A stretch of 64,000 bases of DNA from JACVRW01 sp963751105 (GTDB taxonomy: Bacteria; Actinomycetota; Thermoleophilia; Solirubrobacterales; Thermoleophilaceae), in contig CAVVTG010000002.1 of NCBI GenBank assembly GCA_963751105.1, positions 744,001 to 808,000 of the forward strand. The letters are read 5' to 3'. This document shows positions 29,941-38,733 of this stretch, in pieces. Position numbers and translations under genes: made by a program. A model generated the notes under the pieces. The model was not told the DNA's origin. It was given only the letters and a program-made list of their open reading frames with translations, and ran no database searches. Every line of letters begins with the position of its first letter. Positions within the stretch are counted from its first letter, which is position 1.

Positions 29941-30392
29941 ATCCCCACCCGGGACGCGTATTCAATGAGCTCATCGAGCTCCCGCGACCAACCCCTCGAG
30001 TTGGCCTCGTGGTTGCGGGCCTGCTGATCTGGCGAGGTATCGAGGCCGGCGAAGCCGGTCTCTACCACGCGGAGCCGCGTGCCGCCGCCCTCGGCGACGA
30101 GGGTGAACTCCACCAGGGTCGAGTTCCCATCGACGGGGTTGGCACCGCCTGGGTCCTCGTACGGAGCCCAACGGAACGCGAACGCCGTGGGCTCCTCGAC
30201 GAGCTCGATCCGGCCACGGCTCGTCCCGTCGTTCTCCCAGCGCAGCTCGAGTTCGCCGCCCTCGCGCAGATCGATGTCCGCGCCCGCGTCCCCGAACCAC
30301 GTCCCGAGGTGCTCCGCCTGGGTGATCAGCGCCCACACCCGCTCCACCGGGGCGTCGATAAGAACGTCCCGCTCGATCCTGTCCTCAGTCAT
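29937..30392 (-). CDS. AHSA1/SRPBCC domain protein
   Basis: 151 residues forming an SRPBCC (START-like) fold: RDVLIDAPVERVWALITQAE, HLGTWFGDAGADIDLREGGE, and the closing helix WSRELDELIEYA. The fold binds hydrophobic ligands in a deep cavity; the ligand is unknown. It is the first gene of the AHSA1-arsR-DUF899-DUF899 operon, so the ligand may be what the operon responds to or detoxifies. Confidence 0.87.
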   Translation of the reverse strand: MTEDRIERDVLIDAPVERVWALITQAEHLGTWFGDAGADIDLREGGELELRWENDGTSRGRIELVEEPTAFAFRWAPYEDPGGANPVDGNSTLVEFTLVAEGGGTRLRVVETGFAGLDTSPDQQARNHEANSRGWSRELDELIEYASRVGM

Positions 30393-30417
30393 GTGCCTCC
30401 TCGGGTGAAACCTTTGG

Positions 30418-30447
30418 GTTACACCTGTACTGTAACACCGCGGTTAC
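30418..30447. promoter_or_regulatory. Three GTTAC/GTAAC half-sites upstream of the ArsR operon
   Basis: GTTAC (30418), GTAAC (30432) and GTTAC (30443) form two overlapping inverted arrangements about 25-55 bases upstream of the first ATG of the operon. A likely autoregulatory operator of the ArsR protein. Confidence 0.5.
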
Positions 30448-30474
30448 TCCTGCGGGGCGCGCGCAGGTTCGCGA

Positions 30475-32166
30475 TCAGCCCGGGCGAGGATCGAGCGAGG
30501 CGTGAATGGAGCGGACGACCAGAGCCCCGTCCCCCACGGCCGCCGCAACGCGCTTGGTGGAGCCTCTGCGGACGTCGCCGATGGCAAAGACCCCCCGGCG
30601 CGTGCATTCGAGCATCAACGGACCGCGGTCCGACCCGTCCCAGTGTCGAGAGAAGTCGCCGTGGCCGCGGGCCTCCTCGCCGGTCACCACGAAGCCCTTG
30701 TCGTCCCGGCCGACGAGGTCCACCAGCCCCTCCGACCTCGGCGAGGCGCCGATCATCGCGAACACCGCGGTGGTCTCGACTCGGCGATCGGGCCCCGCAC
30801 CTGAGATCACGACGGCCTCGAGCTGCTCGTCGCCGTCGAGTGCCTTCACCTCACACCCGGACCAGACGCGGACGTTCGACTTGGCCTCGATCTGGTCGAC
30901 CAGGTAGCGCGACATCGCCAGCTCGAGTTGCCGCCGGGCAACGACGTGCACCTCGCGCGCGTGATCGGCAAGCTTGACGGCGGCCTGACCGGCGGAGTTT
31001 CCTCCACCTACGACGACGACGTCTTCCATCGAGCACTGCTGGGCCTCGATGTGGGTCGCCGCGTAGTACAGGCCCAGGCCCTCGAACCGATCCGCGTTCT
31101 CGGCCGGGAGTCGGCGATAGTCCGCGCCGGGAGCCAGGACGACGCATCGGCCGCGCGCCCGCTGACCATCGGCAAGCGCGATCTCGCGCAATCCTGCGGC
31201 GTCCGGCTGGGACACGCCGGAGGCCTCATGGGCACTGGAGACCACTGCGCCGAACTTTCGCGCCTGGAGCGTCGCCCGTCGGGTGAGATCTGCGCCGGTG
31301 AGGCCCGTGGGGAAGCCGAGATAGTTCTCGATTCGCGCGCTCGTGCCCGCCTGACCGCCCGGGGCAAAGCGCTCGACCACGAGCGTGCTGAGGCCCTCGG
31401 AGGACGCGTACACCGCCGCCGCCAACCCGGCCGGACCACCGCCGAGCACGACGACGTCGAAGCTCTGTCCGTCGACCTGCGCTCGCAGACCCAGCTCATC
31501 GGCGACCGAGGTCACCGTGGCTTTCCGGATGACGCTGTCGGAACGGACCAAGACCGGGCACTCCGCATCCCCGATGCCCAGGCCGTCGAGCAGAGCCCGG
31601 CTCTCGTCGTCCGTGTCGAGGTCGTGCCAGGTGAAGGGAACGAGGTTCCGCTCCAACAGCTCGCGCACCGTGAACGCCTCGTTCGACCATCGTGAGCCGA
31701 TCAGTCGCTGCTGACCTATGCCGCGGCCCTGCAGCCACTCCCTGCGAGTGACCATCGTTCGCAGCAGCAGGTCGCCGAGCTCGGCCGTGGTCGCAACCAC
31801 CCGGCGCACGTCCTCGGGTGGGAGCGCGAGCAGCGACGTCGGCTCGGCCGCGAACCCGGCGGCGAGCGTCGGCTCGCCGGTGAACATGGAGATGTCGGCC
31901 GCGAAGGTTCCCTCCCTGCATTGGGTGAAGTAGCGGTCGCCCTCCGGCGCTTGGTCGATGATGTCCAAGGCTCCGCTGACGATCACGTACAGCGGGGCCT
32001 CGCGTTGGCCGTGCTCGAACACGAGGTCCCCACGCGCGAACGACAACCGGGTGCCGATCTCCGCCAGGTACTCGATCTGCGTGGGCGTCAGCCGGGGGAA
32101 GAGCGTCGGATCGTCGGGATCCAGGAAGTCCTCTACCGGAGTAGGTGCGTAGTCGGGTGGTGTCAC
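30475..32166 (-). CDS. cNMP-binding domain fused to a thioredoxin-reductase-like flavoprotein without CxxC
   Basis: 563 residues from a GTG overlapping the previous stop. Residues ~25-145: cyclic-nucleotide-binding beta-roll (LSFARGDLVFEHGQREAPLY). Residues ~165-230: glutaredoxin-like module lacking cysteines. Residues ~240-560: FAD/NADPH two-domain flavoprotein (VVVLGGGPAGLAAAVYASSE, EDVVVVGGGNSAGQAAVKLA, TRRGVFAIGDVR). Where thioredoxin reductase has CAxC, this has GLYYAATHIEAQQC, so disulfide chemistry of the usual kind is excluded. Regulation by cAMP/cGMP is suggested by the fusion. Encoded after an FAD monooxygenase. Confidence 0.85.
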   Translation of the reverse strand: MTPPDYAPTPVEDFLDPDDPTLFPRLTPTQIEYLAEIGTRLSFARGDLVFEHGQREAPLYVIVSGALDIIDQAPEGDRYFTQCREGTFAADISMFTGEPTLAAGFAAEPTSLLALPPEDVRRVVATTAELGDLLLRTMVTRREWLQGRGIGQQRLIGSRWSNEAFTVRELLERNLVPFTWHDLDTDDESRALLDGLGIGDAECPVLVRSDSVIRKATVTSVADELGLRAQVDGQSFDVVVLGGGPAGLAAAVYASSEGLSTLVVERFAPGGQAGTSARIENYLGFPTGLTGADLTRRATLQARKFGAVVSSAHEASGVSQPDAAGLREIALADGQRARGRCVVLAPGADYRRLPAENADRFEGLGLYYAATHIEAQQCSMEDVVVVGGGNSAGQAAVKLADHAREVHVVARRQLELAMSRYLVDQIEAKSNVRVWSGCEVKALDGDEQLEAVVISGAGPDRRVETTAVFAMIGASPRSEGLVDLVGRDDKGFVVTGEEARGHGDFSRHWDGSDRGPLMLECTRRGVFAIGDVRRGSTKRVAAAVGDGALVVRSIHASLDPRPG

Positions 32167-33680
32167 GTCTTCGGTGGTCCGAACCAGGTGCTCAGGGCCT
32201 CGGCGAGCCCCCGGTCCGTGCCGTCTCCCGCCCATGCGACGTGTCCGTCGGGCCGGATCAGCACGGCGGCGGGAGCGGCGACCACACCGAGGACCGGGAG
32301 CTCCCACTCGCCCTCGTAGTTGGCGTCGATCAGTGGGACGCGGTCTGCCCACGGAGTGATGTCGAGGCTGTCGGGCTCACCGAGGTTGAGGAGCACCGGC
32401 CGGGCCTGGTGAAGCAGCTCGAAGACCCGCAGCGGGCCGTCGGTGGTGACCAGGTCGAGGTCGGGCATGCGGCGTCCGAGCAGTGGGTGTCCCTGGCCGA
32501 GGTCGTAGTGGATGTCCAGACCCGACACCATTCCGGCGATCCGTTTGCGCGGCTCGTCCATGCTGAGAAGCTCGGTAACGATCTCGCCTACGGCCTTGAT
32601 GCGCTCGTCGGGGCGGCGCAGCGCGACCTGCGCCATCGTGATGCGCAGCACCCGGGCAGCAACCGGGTGGCGCTCGGCGTGGTAGCTATCCAGGAGGCTT
32701 GGCGGCGATGTCTCGTCGACGACCTGGGCGAGCTTCCAGCCCAGGTTCACCGCATCCTGCACCCCTGTGTTGAGGCCCTGTCCACCGTCCGGGGCATGCA
32801 CGTGAGCAGCGTCGCCGGCCAGCAGAACCCGTCGGTCGCGGTAGGTCGCGGCCTGCCGGGCCATGTCGGTGAACCTCGAGATCGAGGTGGGACTGTGGAC
32901 CCCGTAGTCGGTTCCGTAGACGGAGATGAGCGCCTCGCTGAGATCGCGCAGGGTGGGCTCCTCACCGTTCTGCGCCACCTGCTCTTCGGTCAGCATGACG
33001 CCCGCCGTCCCGCCTTCCTTGTAGATGATCTCGCCGTCGACGATCTCGTACTCCACCTTGCCGATGGCGTGAGTCCCCCTGTCGTCGGTTCGTATGCCCA
33101 GCTCTGGCTCCTCTTCCATCTCGACCTCGGCGATCAGGCTGCTGGTCGTCGGCTCCCAGCCCGGGAACTCGATCCCGGCTGCCTTGCGGACCAGGCTGCG
33201 CGCCCCGTCGCAGCCGACCAGGTACTTCGCCCGCAGCGACCTCCCGTTCGATACCTCCACGTCGACGCCGGTGTCGTCCTGCGCGAAGCCCGTCACCTCG
33301 AGTTCGCGGTGGATCGGCACTTCGAGCTCGGAGATCCAGCCCGCCAGGATGCGCTCGAAGTCGTTCTGCCACAGCGCCAGCCCGTAGCTGTGGCGGGTCG
33401 GGAAGTCGCTGATGTCCAGGCGGGACTTCGCGAAGCCCGTGACCTGGGCCTCCTGGCCCTCCGAGAGGAACCGATCGGCGATCCCGCGCTGATCGAGCAC
33501 CTCGAGGGTGCGCGAGTACTGGCCACCGGCACGCCGACTCTCCAGCTCCTGGTTCGGGCGCCGCTCGACGATCACAACATCCACGCCCGCCAACGCCAGC
33601 TCGCCCGCCAGCATCAGCCCCGTCGGACCACCACCGGCGATCACCACAGCATGCTCTTTCATGGTCACTGGTTCAGACAC
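32163..33680 (-). CDS. FAD-dependent aromatic-ring monooxygenase (PHBH family)
   Basis: 505 residues. FAD fold VVIAGGGPTGLMLAGELALA at the N-terminus, the NAD(P)H/FAD motif DG near YLVGCDGARSLVRKAAGI, and the third FAD motif RVLLAGDAAHVHAPDGGQGL NTGVQDAVNLGWKL in two pieces. A C-terminal thioredoxin-like domain is typical of this group (pheA, polyketide and rifampicin hydroxylases). It would hydroxylate an aromatic compound using NAD(P)H and O2. GTG 33680 or ATG 33662 may be the start. The stop overlaps the cNMP-reductase gene by four bases, so the two are coupled. Confidence 0.88.
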   Translation of the reverse strand: MSEPVTMKEHAVVIAGGGPTGLMLAGELALAGVDVVIVERRPNQELESRRAGGQYSRTLEVLDQRGIADRFLSEGQEAQVTGFAKSRLDISDFPTRHSYGLALWQNDFERILAGWISELEVPIHRELEVTGFAQDDTGVDVEVSNGRSLRAKYLVGCDGARSLVRKAAGIEFPGWEPTTSSLIAEVEMEEEPELGIRTDDRGTHAIGKVEYEIVDGEIIYKEGGTAGVMLTEEQVAQNGEEPTLRDLSEALISVYGTDYGVHSPTSISRFTDMARQAATYRDRRVLLAGDAAHVHAPDGGQGLNTGVQDAVNLGWKLAQVVDETSPPSLLDSYHAERHPVAARVLRITMAQVALRRPDERIKAVGEIVTELLSMDEPRKRIAGMVSGLDIHYDLGQGHPLLGRRMPDLDLVTTDGPLRVFELLHQARPVLLNLGEPDSLDITPWADRVPLIDANYEGEWELPVLGVVAAPAAVLIRPDGHVAWAGDGTDRGLAEALSTWFGPPKT

Positions 33681-34306
33681 CCGTGCGGGTGAACGTCACA
33701 TGCGTGACTCCGCTGGGCGAGGAGGTGGCCTCGACCTCGTAGTCCTTCTCGAGGCCCTCCAGTCCGTCCCAGAGCCGGACGCCCCGGCCGAGCAGAATCG
33801 GGACCACCACGACGTGCATGTGGTCGACGAGCCGTGCAGCGAGGAAGTCGCGGATCACGGTCGGGCCTCCACCGATACGGATGTCCTTGCCGTCCGCGGC
33901 CTCGCGGGCGGTCTCCAGCGCCTCGGCAGGTGACGCGTCGAGGAAGTGGAACGTCGTGCCGCCCTCCATCTCGATCGACGGGCGCGTGTGATGGGTGAGG
34001 ACGAAGACCGGTGTGTGAAACGGCGGGTTGGCGACCCCACGCGCCCTTCCACTCCGGGTCCTCCTCCCATCCGGGGTGGCCGAACTTCCCGGCCCCCATG
34101 ATCTCGGCACCGATCCCCTGATCGTGCCGCTGGACGAAGACGTCGTCGACGCCGCCGCTACCGCCGGGCTGCCACGACCGTGTGTTGAACATCCATGTGT
34201 GCAGCCTCTCCCCGGCGTGGCCGAAATGTGCGTCGCGGTTCTGGCCCTCACCGGTGCCGAAACCGTCGAGTGAGACGGAGAAGAAGTGGACGTAGACGAG
34301 TGACAT
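33673..34306 (-). CDS. Dihydrofolate reductase-like protein, one frameshift
   Basis: Begins SLVYVHFFSVSLDGFGTGEG and continues DPEWKGAWG, where the frame changes near 34030, then NPPFHTPVFVLTHHTRPSIE, GKDIRIGGGPTVIRDFLAAR and PILLGRGVRLWDGLEGL. Joined it has about 210 residues and matches RibD_C-type reductases annotated in actinomycetes. One indel separates the halves. It is upstream of the FAD monooxygenase in the same orientation, with overlap, so all three genes may form one operon. Confidence 0.75.
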
Positions 34307-34404
34307 GGCTGCTGCTCCTTCGGTGATCGGGAAACCGGACCTTGCACGCCGTCTCGCCAGTCGACAATCCCAGGAACCTGGGTGATTTCGCACGCCCACG
34401 GGGG

Positions 34405-35580
34405 TCAGCGACGCGCCCCCGTCGGCGGCGCAGCCACAGGCCGGCCGGGCTCGAACCAACCGGTCGATCCGATCGGCGCGCCCTCGGTGAGCCGAGGCGC
34501 ATAGTGACCGAAGAAGATGCGGCTGATGAGCTCGCCGCGCGTGCTCACTCCGACCTTCTCGAAGATGGCCTTGAGGTGATCCTGGACAGTCCACGGGGAG
34601 AGGTGCAGGCGACCGGCGATCGCATCTGTGGCTAGACCTTGGGCGACGAGCTGCGCGACAGCGCGCTCGCGGTCTGTGAGCTCGTACGCGTCGGCGATGA
34701 GGGGCGCGAGCTCATGTGAGCGAGCGGGCTCGAACGTCACAGCGGTCGGGGCGCCGGCCTCGTGGCCGAGCGTCGAGCCGCGCACGGTCAGCCAAGTGCC
34801 CGACGGTGTCCGGGCTCGTGCCCGGGCGAGGGCGCCGCTCGGTTCGCGCCCCGCCGCGATGCTGCGAGCGCGGCTCGCGACGGCGTGCACGACCGGCGGG
34901 AGGGGAGCGTCCGGGCCGGTGGCCCCCAGTTCCGCCAGCCATTCGTCGGCTGGGGGGTCTTCCACTGTGATCGTGTTGTCGGGGGCGAGCAACGCGAGGC
35001 CGGCTGACCTGTCTTGCTCGTGCCGCTCGGCGGACAGCGCGGTGAGCACCAGCGCGCGCCTTAGCCCCTCGGCGAGATAGTGGGACACGGACGCGATCAA
35101 CGCTACGTCGGCGCGGGCAAAGGGTTCGCGATCAGTGGCGCGGCCCAGTGTGAGGCCGCCCCAGGTAGCCGAATCGCTCACCAGGACGGCTCGAAGCTCG
35201 TCGCCGAAGCCGGCAGGCCCCCTGAGCTCGCGATGACGCAGGCTCCGGGCTAGGTCGCCGCCGGTCGTCAGGCTCAGGCTCGCCGCAAGTCGGCCGGAGC
35301 GCACGAGCCCGTCGAAGGTGTTGACGTCGCCTTCGCGGTACTCGATCTCGGTCATCCGCACCGTCGCTTCAGCAGGAAGCCCGTTCTCGACGAACGCGTT
35401 CGTGGCCAGGCGCGTAGCCGGGTCCATGGTCAGCATGCACACGCCATCGAACGACACCCAGCGAGCGAGGATCTGGCTCGCGCCGAGCGAGAAGTCTCGT
35501 ACGCCGCGACCGCGATGTACGAGCTGAACAAGATCGCGGCGTAAGCGATCAGGCGACGCGGGTGGGCTGGAGCGATCCAT
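34405..35580 (-). CDS. LuxR-type regulator with GAF-like N-terminus
   Basis: 391 residues. The C-terminus (ELTDRERAVAQLVAQGLATD, AIAGRLHLSPWTVQDHLKAI) is a LuxR helix-turn-helix. The N-terminal 200 residues (ASQILARWVSFDGVCMLTMD and the FARADVALIASVSHYLAEGL helix) resemble GAF-type sensory domains; no phosphoacceptor receiver domain is present. The ligand is unknown. It diverges from the TetR gene, 60 bases away. Confidence 0.82.
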   Translation of the reverse strand: MDRSSPPASPDRLRRDLVQLVHRGRGVRDFSLGASQILARWVSFDGVCMLTMDPATRLATNAFVENGLPAEATVRMTEIEYREGDVNTFDGLVRSGRLAASLSLTTGGDLARSLRHRELRGPAGFGDELRAVLVSDSATWGGLTLGRATDREPFARADVALIASVSHYLAEGLRRALVLTALSAERHEQDRSAGLALLAPDNTITVEDPPADEWLAELGATGPDAPLPPVVHAVASRARSIAAGREPSGALARARARTPSGTWLTVRGSTLGHEAGAPTAVTFEPARSHELAPLIADAYELTDRERAVAQLVAQGLATDAIAGRLHLSPWTVQDHLKAIFEKVGVSTRGELISRIFFGHYAPRLTEGAPIGSTGWFEPGRPVAAPPTGARR

Positions 35581-35613
35581 GGCGCGGCATCCTAATCTTA
35601 TAGTCGCTAAAAG

Positions 35614-35628
35614 TCTACTGTTACTGTA
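35614..35628. promoter_or_regulatory. Imperfect 15-bp palindrome CTACTGTTACTGTAG
   Basis: One mismatch pair, in the divergent gap between the LuxR and TetR genes and just before the TetR start. A likely TetR autoregulatory site. Confidence 0.4.
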
Positions 35629-35640
35629 GCGTTATGTCCC

Positions 35641-36282
35641 ATGCGGGGAGCACCGCCCGACGGCCTTCGCGAGCGCAAGAAGCGCGCCGCGCGCGAGGCG
35701 ATCGCCGCTACCGCCCGCCGGCTCTTCGCTGAGCGCGGCTTCGACGCTGTCACCGTCGCCGAGATCGCCGTCGCCGCCGACGTCTCGGAGAAGACGGTCT
35801 TCAACTACTTCGCGACGAAGGAGGACCTCGCGTTCGCCGGCCGCGAAGAGGGCATCGCGCAGTTCGTGGCCGCCATCGCCGAGCGCCCGCCCAGCAGCTC
35901 CGTCCTCGACGTTTTCCGGGCGATGACCCACACCGTGCTCGACGTCTTCGTCGCCGGTGGGGACGAGGACCTCCTCGCGGTGGCCAAGATCATCCGCGGC
36001 AGCCGCGCGCTGCAGGAGCGCCTGACCGTGGGGTGGGAGTCGGGGGCCGCAGCGATCACCGCGGTGATCGCCGAGACGTCCGGCGCGGCCGACGACGACC
36101 TCGTGCCCGCCATCGTCGCCCGCACGCTGTGGTTCACACACCGCTCGATCTTCCTCCTCGCGCTGAACGGCCTGCTGGCCGGAGAGGACGCCGAGCACCT
36201 CGCCGCCCGACTCCGGGTGACCGCCGACCGGGCATACGACGAGTTCGCCGGCGGCCTGGGGGAGTACGGCAAGGCCGGCTGA
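35641..36282 (+). CDS. TetR family transcriptional regulator
   Basis: 213 residues. N-terminal helix-turn-helix: AIAATARRLFAERGFDAVTV, AEIAVAADVSEKTVFNYFAT. The C-terminal ligand-binding part is divergent, as usual. An upstream ATG at about 35633 is out of frame; ATG 35641 begins the protein. Its target may be the LuxR gene, the AraC gene downstream, or itself. Confidence 0.88.
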   Translation: MRGAPPDGLRERKKRAAREAIAATARRLFAERGFDAVTVAEIAVAADVSEKTVFNYFATKEDLAFAGREEGIAQFVAAIAERPPSSSVLDVFRAMTHTVLDVFVAGGDEDLLAVAKIIRGSRALQERLTVGWESGAAAITAVIAETSGAADDDLVPAIVARTLWFTHRSIFLLALNGLLAGEDAEHLAARLRVTADRAYDEFAGGLGEYGKAG

Positions 36283-36381
36283 GCCGAGCGTCCGGAGAGG
36301 AGTTCAGGGACGCCCCGGGATCCGCCGGGGGCACCGGCGGTGCCGGCGATGAAGCTCATACTCCCCACACCCCGCGAGGTC

Positions 36382-37365
36382 TCAGCTCGCGGCGGCGATC
36401 AGCACGTTGTCCTGCTCGCCGGCGCTTCGCCTCATCGCACCCGGAGAGACGCCGATCACGCGTTTGAAGGCGCGGCTGAAGGCGGCCTCGGAGCGGTAGC
36501 CGAGCCGGTCGGCCAGCTGGCCGACCGTGGCGCCCTCCTCCTTTAGCGCGGCTACCGCGATCTGCATGCGCCAGCGGGCGACGTAGCTCATCACCGGCTC
36601 GCCGACGAGCTCGGTGAAGCGGGCGGCGAATGCCGAGCGCGACATCGCCAGCTCGTGGGCCAGCGAGGCGACGGTCCAGTTCCGAGCGGGGTCGCGATGA
36701 ATGTTCGAGATGGCGCGGCCGATCTGGGGATCCTGGAGAGCTCCCAGCCAGCCCCGTTGCGCGGCCGGGTCGCTCTCCATCCAGGCCCGAATCGCCTGGA
36801 TCACGAGGATGTCCCCGATGCGCGTGATCACGGCCTCGCCGCCGGGCCGCAGCTCGGCGGCCTCGGAGGCCATCAGCCGCAGCATGCTCTGCATCCATTC
36901 CAGCCTGGGCGAGCTGGACGCCTCGATGTGGATCGTGCTCGGCAGGATCTCGACGAGGTTGCCGGCGGCCGGGTGCCCGAAGCGCACGGCCCCGCAGATC
37001 AGGCCGGTGGGCGCGCCGCCCCCGCCGTGGCGAAGGATCTCGTAGCGATCGCTGACCGCTTCACGCTCGAGGTCGAGAATGCCCGGCGCAGGAGCTCCCG
37101 GTTCGCTGCATAGGACGTGGCCGTCCCCGTGCGGCACGAGGGCGAGGTCTCCGAGCTGGATCCAATCCTGCTCGTCCGCCCCGGTCTCGAGCGATAGCCG
37201 GCCCGAGGTGACCACGTGAAACCACATGTACCCCGGCGTCGGCGGCAGCGTGAGTCCCCAGGGCGCGGTGAGCTCGGAGCGGCAGTAGTACGCCCCGTTC
37301 ATCCGCAGGAAGTGCAGTGCCTCGCCGAGGGGATCCGACGGCGGGAAGGGGTCGGGCGCTTCCAT
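36382..37365 (-). CDS. AraC family regulator with cupin ligand domain
   Basis: 327 residues. Residues ~15-200 form an AraC-binding cupin (GYMWFHVVTSGRLSLETGAD, LALVPHGDGHVLCSEP), and the C-terminal third carries two AraC helix-turn-helices (ASLAHELAMSRSAFAARFTE, LADRLGYRSEAAFSRAFKRV). These regulators respond to small effectors or stress. It is divergent from the cupin gene at 37507, a likely target. Confidence 0.88.
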   Translation of the reverse strand: MEAPDPFPPSDPLGEALHFLRMNGAYYCRSELTAPWGLTLPPTPGYMWFHVVTSGRLSLETGADEQDWIQLGDLALVPHGDGHVLCSEPGAPAPGILDLEREAVSDRYEILRHGGGGAPTGLICGAVRFGHPAAGNLVEILPSTIHIEASSSPRLEWMQSMLRLMASEAAELRPGGEAVITRIGDILVIQAIRAWMESDPAAQRGWLGALQDPQIGRAISNIHRDPARNWTVASLAHELAMSRSAFAARFTELVGEPVMSYVARWRMQIAVAALKEEGATVGQLADRLGYRSEAAFSRAFKRVIGVSPGAMRRSAGEQDNVLIAAAS

Positions 37366-37506
37366 GAGGCCAAGTATCCATGTCCTGACCCGGCTCGTCC
37401 ATCGTGGTGGACGATTGAGCACATATCGACGCGGTTTGGGCATAGACGGTCCCGCACGAACGCGAAAAGCTGGACGCGTTGCACTAACAGCGAGATCGGA
37501 GCGATT

Positions 37507-38133
37507 ATGGCTTACACAGGACAGACCCTCGAGAACCCGGCCAGCGGCGAGCGCATCACGTTCCGCCAGACATCGGCCGACACGGGCGGCGAGCTGCTGG
37601 CGATCAACCTCGAGCTTCCCGCGGGCCGGCGCGTTCCGGGTGGCCAGCACATCCACCCGAACCAGGAGGAGCGCTTCGAGGTCGTCGAGGGCACGATGCG
37701 CTTCAGCATGGGACGCAAGCGGGTCGTAGCTGGGCCTGGCGAGCTGGTCACCGTCCCGCCTGGCCAGAAGCACGACTTCGCCAATGTCGGCGACGGTGAC
37801 GCGCTCGTCCGCGTGGAGGTGCGCCCGGCCCTGAAGATGGAGCAGCTGTTCGAGACCGCCGTCGGCCTAGCCGAGGAGGGCCGCACGATGCCGGGCGGCA
37901 TCCCGAGGCCGCTCGACCTCGCCGTCTTCACCCAAGAGTTCGAGGACGAAGTACAGGGAGCCTTTCCGCCTCGCTGGTTGCAGCGCATCGTCCTCGCGCC
38001 GCTGGCCTGGCTCGCCAAGCGCCGCCGCCGTCACCTGCGCCGGCGACCACGGCCGCGACCAGGACCAAGTCCGCCACGGGCTTGCTCACCGGGCTCTTCT
38101 ACGCCTTCGACGTCGCCGTCATGCCGGGGCTGA
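37507..38133 (+). CDS. Cupin-domain protein
   Basis: 208 residues. The cupin motifs are GGQHIHPNQEERFEVVEGTM and PGELVTVPPGQKHDFANVGD, with the metal-binding His/Glu set (HxH, E, H) intact. After residue ~175 the chain becomes arginine/proline-rich, which suggests the original reading frame was lost near 38030 and the true C-terminus differed. Function is unknown; metal-dependent dioxygenase-like or sensor roles are common in the family. It diverges from the AraC gene. Confidence 0.75.
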   Translation: MAYTGQTLENPASGERITFRQTSADTGGELLAINLELPAGRRVPGGQHIHPNQEERFEVVEGTMRFSMGRKRVVAGPGELVTVPPGQKHDFANVGDGDALVRVEVRPALKMEQLFETAVGLAEEGRTMPGGIPRPLDLAVFTQEFEDEVQGAFPPRWLQRIVLAPLAWLAKRRRRHLRRRPRPRPGPSPPRACSPGSSTPSTSPSCRG

Positions 38134-38527
38134 CCGCGGCCGACGACCGCACGCTGGTCGATGCGATGCAACAGATGATCGACCTTCCGGCCTTCCCTTG
38201 ACCTCGCTCGTTGCCCCGGCGCTCGCCGCGGTCGCCCTCTTTCAGGCGCGTCGCTCCGGCTCGCCTCAGACCGCACGCTGGATCGTCGCCAGCCTCGCCC
38301 TCTACGCGGTGATGGTCGTCGTCACCGTCGTCGTTCACTTCCCGCTCAACGAGGACCTCAAGCAGGCGGGTGATCCCGCCCGCATCGACAACCTGGCCGC
38401 TGTGCGCGACGACTTCGTGACCCCGTGGGTCGCCTGGAACATCATCCGGACGCTGGCATTGACGGCGGCCTTCGGCTGCCTTGCCTGGGCGCTCGTCTTG
38501 CGCGGACGCACGGGACGAACGGCGTGA
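38050..38527 (+). pseudogene. DUF1772-like membrane protein, broken
   Basis: Two pieces: ATGLLTGLFYAFDVAVMPGL, TAADDRTLVDAMQQMIDLPA ending at a stop near 38202, and from 38198 LTSLVAPALAAVALFQARRS with helices to AFGCLAWALVLRGRTGRTA. Together they resemble the four-helix DUF1772 family (anthrone-oxygenase-like). A deletion plus frame change between the halves, and the missing start codon in the upstream frame, suggest loss of function. It ends 64 bases before the third attachment repeat. Confidence 0.55.
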
Positions 38528-38590
38528 CACCGAGCAGCCAGGGTCGCATAACCCTCTTAATGCCGCTCTGCGATTGGGTAGGAATCTGAG

Positions 38591-38638
38591 TTCCCAAGCC
38601 AAAGGTCGCGGGTTCGAGACCCGTCGTCCGCTTCAGGC
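38591..38638 (+). repeat. Attachment site copy 3 (right end of island 2)
   Basis: 48 bp identical to 5309-5356, without a tRNA 5' half. No GGTCCCAT arm repeats accompany it, unlike the ends of island 1. Confidence 0.82.
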
Positions 38639-38733
38639 ACAACAGTCTTCGGTCGGCGCGACGAGGTCCCCTGCGCCCGGGTTGGCGCCAATACACCCGG
38701 GTAGTCGAAGGCAACACGACCTGAGGGGTTTTC

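Larger units (their letters stand above)
24943..38638. mobile_element. Putative genomic island 2
   Basis: Bounded by copy 2 and copy 3 of the tRNA-Gly 3' half. It carries no recombinase, only cargo: redox, regulatory and stress genes. It may be an older insertion at the same tRNA whose integrase was lost, pushed away by island 1. Alternatively it could have moved using the integrase encoded in island 1. The DNA inside resembles chromosomal genes, so mobility rests on the repeats alone. Confidence 0.55.

Noticed and set aside
30475..32166. Genuine thioredoxin reductase
   Set aside because: The CAxC active site is absent, and an N-terminal cNMP-binding domain is present instead.
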